Of a stretch of DNA of 16,544 bases, positions 14,536 to 16,544 are shown piece by piece. Position 1 is the stretch's first letter; each line of letters starts with the position of its first letter. Under the pieces are notes generated by a model. The model was not told the origin of the DNA. It did no database searches and saw only the letters and a program-made list of their open reading frames with translations. The translations under genes were made by a program, and so were the position numbers. The stretch is from Negativibacillus sp. Its GTDB lineage: Bacteria; Bacillota; Clostridia; Oscillospirales; Ruminococcaceae. The stretch covers positions 1 through 16,544 of the forward strand of contig JAHHTY010000047.1 of assembly GCA_020024325.1 (NCBI GenBank), written 5' to 3'.

Positions 14536-14571
14536 GTAAAAAGGCATTGGCGTTAAGCCAATGCCTTTTTT
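14536..14571. terminator. Bidirectional intrinsic terminator after kbl
   Basis: GGCATTGGC (14543-14551) pairs perfectly with GCCAATGCC (14557-14565), flanked by five A on the left and six T on the right. It can end tdh-kbl and the convergent membrane-protein gene at 14610-14912. Confidence 0.92.
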
Positions 14572-14609
14572 GTGTTATTGGATGAGGAAAATGTTGAAAT
14601 CGAAAATTT

Positions 14610-14912
14610 TTAAGAAACAAGGTCCATGTTTTCACATATATTGTTAACAGTTCCAAGAGTGGACTGCTCATTTTTCTTCAGCAGACGAGCCAGGCGATCT
14701 AACAACAACATTGTTGCTAAGGCAGCAGTCAGCATAGCAGCAGCTTGTAAAGAAAAGGTACCGTTAGCAACTGTCTTGATGGATGCGATACCTGTGATTA
14801 ACAGATAAAGTCCTGTTGGAAGATAGCGGAAAAGCTGAAGATTGTTTTTGGAAAAATACCACTGAGCTAAACATAATAAAGAAAACAAACCAATTAACAG
14901 GATAGTAGACAT
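14610..14912 (-). CDS. Small integral membrane protein of unknown function
   Basis: I do not recognise the family. The 100-residue product has three predicted membrane segments, at about 2-19, 31-49 and 54-72, joined by short polar loops. A charged C-terminal tail (RLARLLKKNEQS...) of about 28 residues is probably cytoplasmic. A good ribosome site, AAAGAGGT, lies seven bases before the ATG at 14912, which argues that it is real. A TATAAT at 14959-14964 on the minus strand could be its -10 box, though no convincing -35 box is placed correctly. It lies downstream of the sigma/anti-sigma pair on the same strand, so it may be read with that operon. No function should be assigned. Confidence 0.75.
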   Translation of the reverse strand: MSTILLIGLFSLLCLAQWYFSKNNLQLFRYLPTGLYLLITGIASIKTVANGTFSLQAAAMLTAALATMLLLDRLARLLKKNEQSTLGTVNNICENMDLVS

Positions 14913-15002
14913 AATCGATACCTCTTTTCGTTTTTAAATAGTAGAGATCCTTATGTTTATTATAACGAGAAAGCTGAAAAAGATACTACAAAAAATAAAA
15001 TT

Positions 15003-15251
15003 TTAATAAAGGCTTTCAGCGATTTTTATAATCTCGTTTTTTCTGACAGGTCCCGAAATAAGATAGATATACTGTTCATCATGCCAAATTAAGGAGGTGT
15101 TTCCTTTTTGCTCACCTCTGTATTTGGTATAAAGCAGGGCATCGTGCCCACCAATTGACACAGATTCGCTGATGCAATCTTCGGTATCCAAAAGAATGGA
15201 ACTGCTGATCTCCATCGAATTGTAAGATAAGATGTACGGAGAATTTTCAGT
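15003..15251 (-). pseudogene. C-terminal part of the DUF4367-type anti-sigma gene, cut off by an in-frame stop
   Basis: Past the TAA at 15252-15254 the same reading frame stays open for another 82 codons to a TAA at 15003. The sequence reads TENSPYILSYNS, then MEISSS, and ends NEIIKIAESLY, which is how DUF4367 domains usually finish. The first ATG here (15215) has no ribosome binding site, so independent translation is unlikely. Without the one stop codon the two parts would make a continuous protein of 263 residues. Possible causes are a real nonsense mutation, a sequencing or assembly error, or stop-codon readthrough. Confidence 0.75.
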
Positions 15252-15794
15252 TTAATAAATGATGCTGCCATGCCCTAAACTGAACTGATAAGAAACTTCC
15301 TCGAATCTTGCGGGAATATATTTTGGAATACGGAAATCAGATTCATTTAAAGGAGGTATTTCTTGGGGCATTTCTCCAAACATATCCTCCATACAAAATT
15401 GTGTAGATTTTTCATAGGAACGAACAATTAGGTTGACAACATTCAGCTTTACAGCATCAACAGAGAAGAAGAGTGCAGTGAAACCTGCCATAGCAACCAC
15501 TAAAAAAACAGCAACCCGTTTGGAGAAGTTTTTTATTTTCTGTGTTGCACAAAGCCAGTGGCGCTGCTTTTGCTGCTCTTTTAATAGAGAAGAAAAAGTG
15601 TTGTCAAGTTGAGAAAAATCGTGCTCAGGAATCTCTTGTTTCTGGTCAGTCAGAAGGGGAAAAAGTTCTGCTTGTTTTTGAGCGTGTTCCAAAGCAGATT
15701 GTTTTAAAAGCAGTTGATCATATTCATTGTGAATTTGTTGAAGGTCGTCATCAAAAGAATTTTGTTTTTCAAAATTATCTTTAGAAGACATCAT
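15252..15794 (-). CDS. Anti-sigma factor-like membrane protein, truncated by an in-frame TAA
   Basis: The 180-residue frame directly follows the sigma factor gene and is its likely membrane partner. The N-terminal 90 residues are hydrophilic and helical, rich in Gln, Glu and Leu, and would face the cytoplasm where they could hold the sigma factor. There is no zinc-finger HxxxCxxC motif. One transmembrane helix lies at about 94-114. The extracellular part begins like a DUF4367 domain (PKYIPARFEEVSYQFSLGHGS) but stops at a TAA after residue 180; the rest of the domain continues in the same frame at 15003-15251. The ATG at 15794 follows GGAGGGG embedded in the end of the sigma gene, one base after its stop codon, so translation is coupled. 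Whether the truncated product still inhibits the sigma factor is unknown. Confidence 0.75.
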   Translation of the reverse strand: MMSSKDNFEKQNSFDDDLQQIHNEYDQLLLKQSALEHAQKQAELFPLLTDQKQEIPEHDFSQLDNTFSSLLKEQQKQRHWLCATQKIKNFSKRVAVFLVVAMAGFTALFFSVDAVKLNVVNLIVRSYEKSTQFCMEDMFGEMPQEIPPLNESDFRIPKYIPARFEEVSYQFSLGHGSIIY

Positions 15795-15795
15795 C

Positions 15796-16350
15796 TTAAA
15801 TTTTCCCCTCCTCTCCGGTTTTATATTGTTTTTTCAGAGATTTTAAAGCCCGATGAGTTACTACTCGGACACTGGCAGGTTTAATTCCCATTACAGAAGC
15901 AATTTCATTGTCTGACATATTGTAAATGTACTTCATTGTTAGAACATCACGGTAAGATTCATGTAAATCGGATAGATGCTGCCGAAGTTCATTGTATTCA
16001 CACTGACGTATCAGATATTCTTCGGGATTATCCTGTGTATCAGGTAAAAAGTCCTCGAAATCTGTTAGAGTTACTTGAGGATGCTTTTTTTGCTGGCGAA
16101 ACATTGTGTATGATAGGTTTCTTACCATAATGACGAAATAAGCTTTTGTTTTGTTACAGTCCAAGGAAGAAATTAAATCAATTTTTTCGATAGCTTTTGT
16201 AAAGACACTTTGTACAACATCATCAGCAAGGTGTTCGTCGTGAAGTAATTTGTATGCGTACCGCCATAATGGAAGTTTATATTCCTGATAAAGTTGTTCA
16301 ATCAACTGGAGATCAGGGTCTTTTTCCGGCGGTCGCAGCAATCGCAGCAT
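15796..16350 (-). CDS. ECF-type sigma-70 family RNA polymerase sigma factor
   Basis: The 184-residue product contains only sigma regions 2 and 4, the layout of extracytoplasmic-function sigma factors. Region 2 lies at about 17-90 and includes LADDVVQSVFTKAIEKI (41-57) and the promoter-contact helix TKAYFVIMVRNLSYTMFRQQK (68-88). Region 4 is at about 120-175, with the helix-turn-helix MSDNEIASVMGIKPASVRVV (145-164) and HRALKSLKK. The ATG at 16350 is preceded by a near-perfect AAAGGAGGTGA. The next gene begins one base after its stop and encodes a membrane protein of anti-sigma type, so the pair forms a typical signal-response operon. The stimulus and regulon are unknown; the partner is interrupted, which might leave the sigma factor less restrained. 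Confidence 0.92.
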   Translation of the reverse strand: MLRLLRPPEKDPDLQLIEQLYQEYKLPLWRYAYKLLHDEHLADDVVQSVFTKAIEKIDLISSLDCNKTKAYFVIMVRNLSYTMFRQQKKHPQVTLTDFEDFLPDTQDNPEEYLIRQCEYNELRQHLSDLHESYRDVLTMKYIYNMSDNEIASVMGIKPASVRVVTHRALKSLKKQYKTGEEGKI

Positions 16351-16404
16351 CTATTTCACCTCCTTTCATATTTGTAAAATAATGAAATTCTTTCTACAAT
16401 CTTA

Positions 16405-16433
16405 ATTATAAGTGTAGCGGACATTTATGGAAA
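16405..16433 (-). promoter_or_regulatory. Candidate promoter of the sigma/anti-sigma operon
   Basis: On the minus strand a perfect TATAAT (16405-16410) has TTTCCA (16428-16433) 17 bases upstream. The -35 box is weak, but the spacing is right and the leader would be about 50 bases. The match is to the housekeeping sigma factor; I see no separate ECF-type promoter. Confidence 0.45.
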
Positions 16434-16455
16434 AAAAATAGATAATTTATAAAAG

Positions 16456-16474
16456 AACAATAAAATTTATTGTT
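16456..16474. repeat. Perfect AT-rich palindrome upstream of the sigma operon
   Basis: AACAATAAA (16456-16464) and TTTATTGTT (16466-16474) mirror each other around one base. The one-base centre suits a dimeric DNA-binding protein better than an RNA hairpin. It lies 23 bases upstream of the candidate -35 box. No gene is supported from 16434 to the end of the window. Confidence 0.4.
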
Positions 16475-16544
16475 GTAAAAAAATAAGCAAATACAGAAAC
16501 AAGATGAAATTTTATTGAAGTAACAAAAACTGTATGATATAGTA

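Noticed and set aside
13624..14547. Long open frame on the minus strand opposite kbl (307 codons)
   Set aside because: It is antisense to a certain gene, the Phe/Asn/Cys/Ser-rich product looks like reverse-strand translation, and it runs into the bidirectional terminator.
15252..15254. Programmed recoding (nonstandard amino acid) at the stop in the anti-sigma gene
   Set aside because: The codon is TAA, not TGA or TAG, and no SECIS or PYLIS-like element is apparent, so mutation, error or low-level readthrough are simpler explanations.
1..16544. CRISPR arrays, tRNA or rRNA genes, insertion sequences, prophage or defence genes
   Set aside because: I looked for direct repeats with spacers, cloverleaf-like blocks, transposase motifs and defence-type domains and saw none.

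Overview
The window looks like chromosomal DNA from a low-GC Gram-positive anaerobe of the Bacillota, most likely class Clostridia (gut Eubacteriales/Oscillospirales type). The reasons are AT-rich intergenic DNA, strong AGGAGG-type ribosome binding sites, sigma-A promoters with 16-17 bp spacers, a tetrahydrofolate (THF) riboswitch (a class found mostly in Clostridia) and a ferredoxin-bearing DUF362 protein. I cannot name a species. There are no rRNA or tRNA genes, CRISPR arrays, phage genes or insertion sequences.

Layout. 1-2250: a promoter, partly inside an inverted repeat, drives a lone oligopeptide-binding lipoprotein with no permease or ATPase genes beside it; a bidirectional terminator follows. 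2259-3416 (minus): a DUF362 iron-sulfur protein. 3417-4627: folT, the substrate-binding subunit of a folate ECF transporter, behind a THF riboswitch whose expression platform can be read directly (an anti-Shine-Dalgarno exactly complementary to the folT ribosome binding site), then a strong terminator. 4709-6031: an alpha/beta hydrolase and a GNAT acetyltransferase, probably cotranscribed. 6123-7592 (minus): a DUF1846 protein. 7777-8026 (minus): a compact transcription unit with its own promoter, a 38-residue membrane peptide gene and a terminator.

8054-11235 (minus): a cobalt uptake operon cbiMNQO behind a cobalamin riboswitch with an intrinsic terminator and a matching antiterminator; a 15-bp hairpin lies between cbiN and cbiQ. 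11295-12029 (plus): thpR, an RNA 2',3'-cyclic phosphodiesterase. 12078-14571 (plus): tdh-kbl, the two-step conversion of threonine to glycine and acetyl-CoA, ending in a bidirectional terminator. 14610-14912 (minus): a small membrane protein of unknown role. 15003-16433 (minus): an ECF-type sigma factor followed by a DUF4367-type membrane anti-sigma gene interrupted by one in-frame TAA codon.

Together the genes are housekeeping and nutrient acquisition: vitamin and cofactor uptake under riboswitch control (folate, cobalt for B12), peptide scavenging and threonine catabolism. No clearly new multi-gene system is visible. The items most worth following up are the interrupted anti-sigma gene, the 38-residue membrane peptide unit, the readable folT switch and the hairpin inside the cobalt operon.
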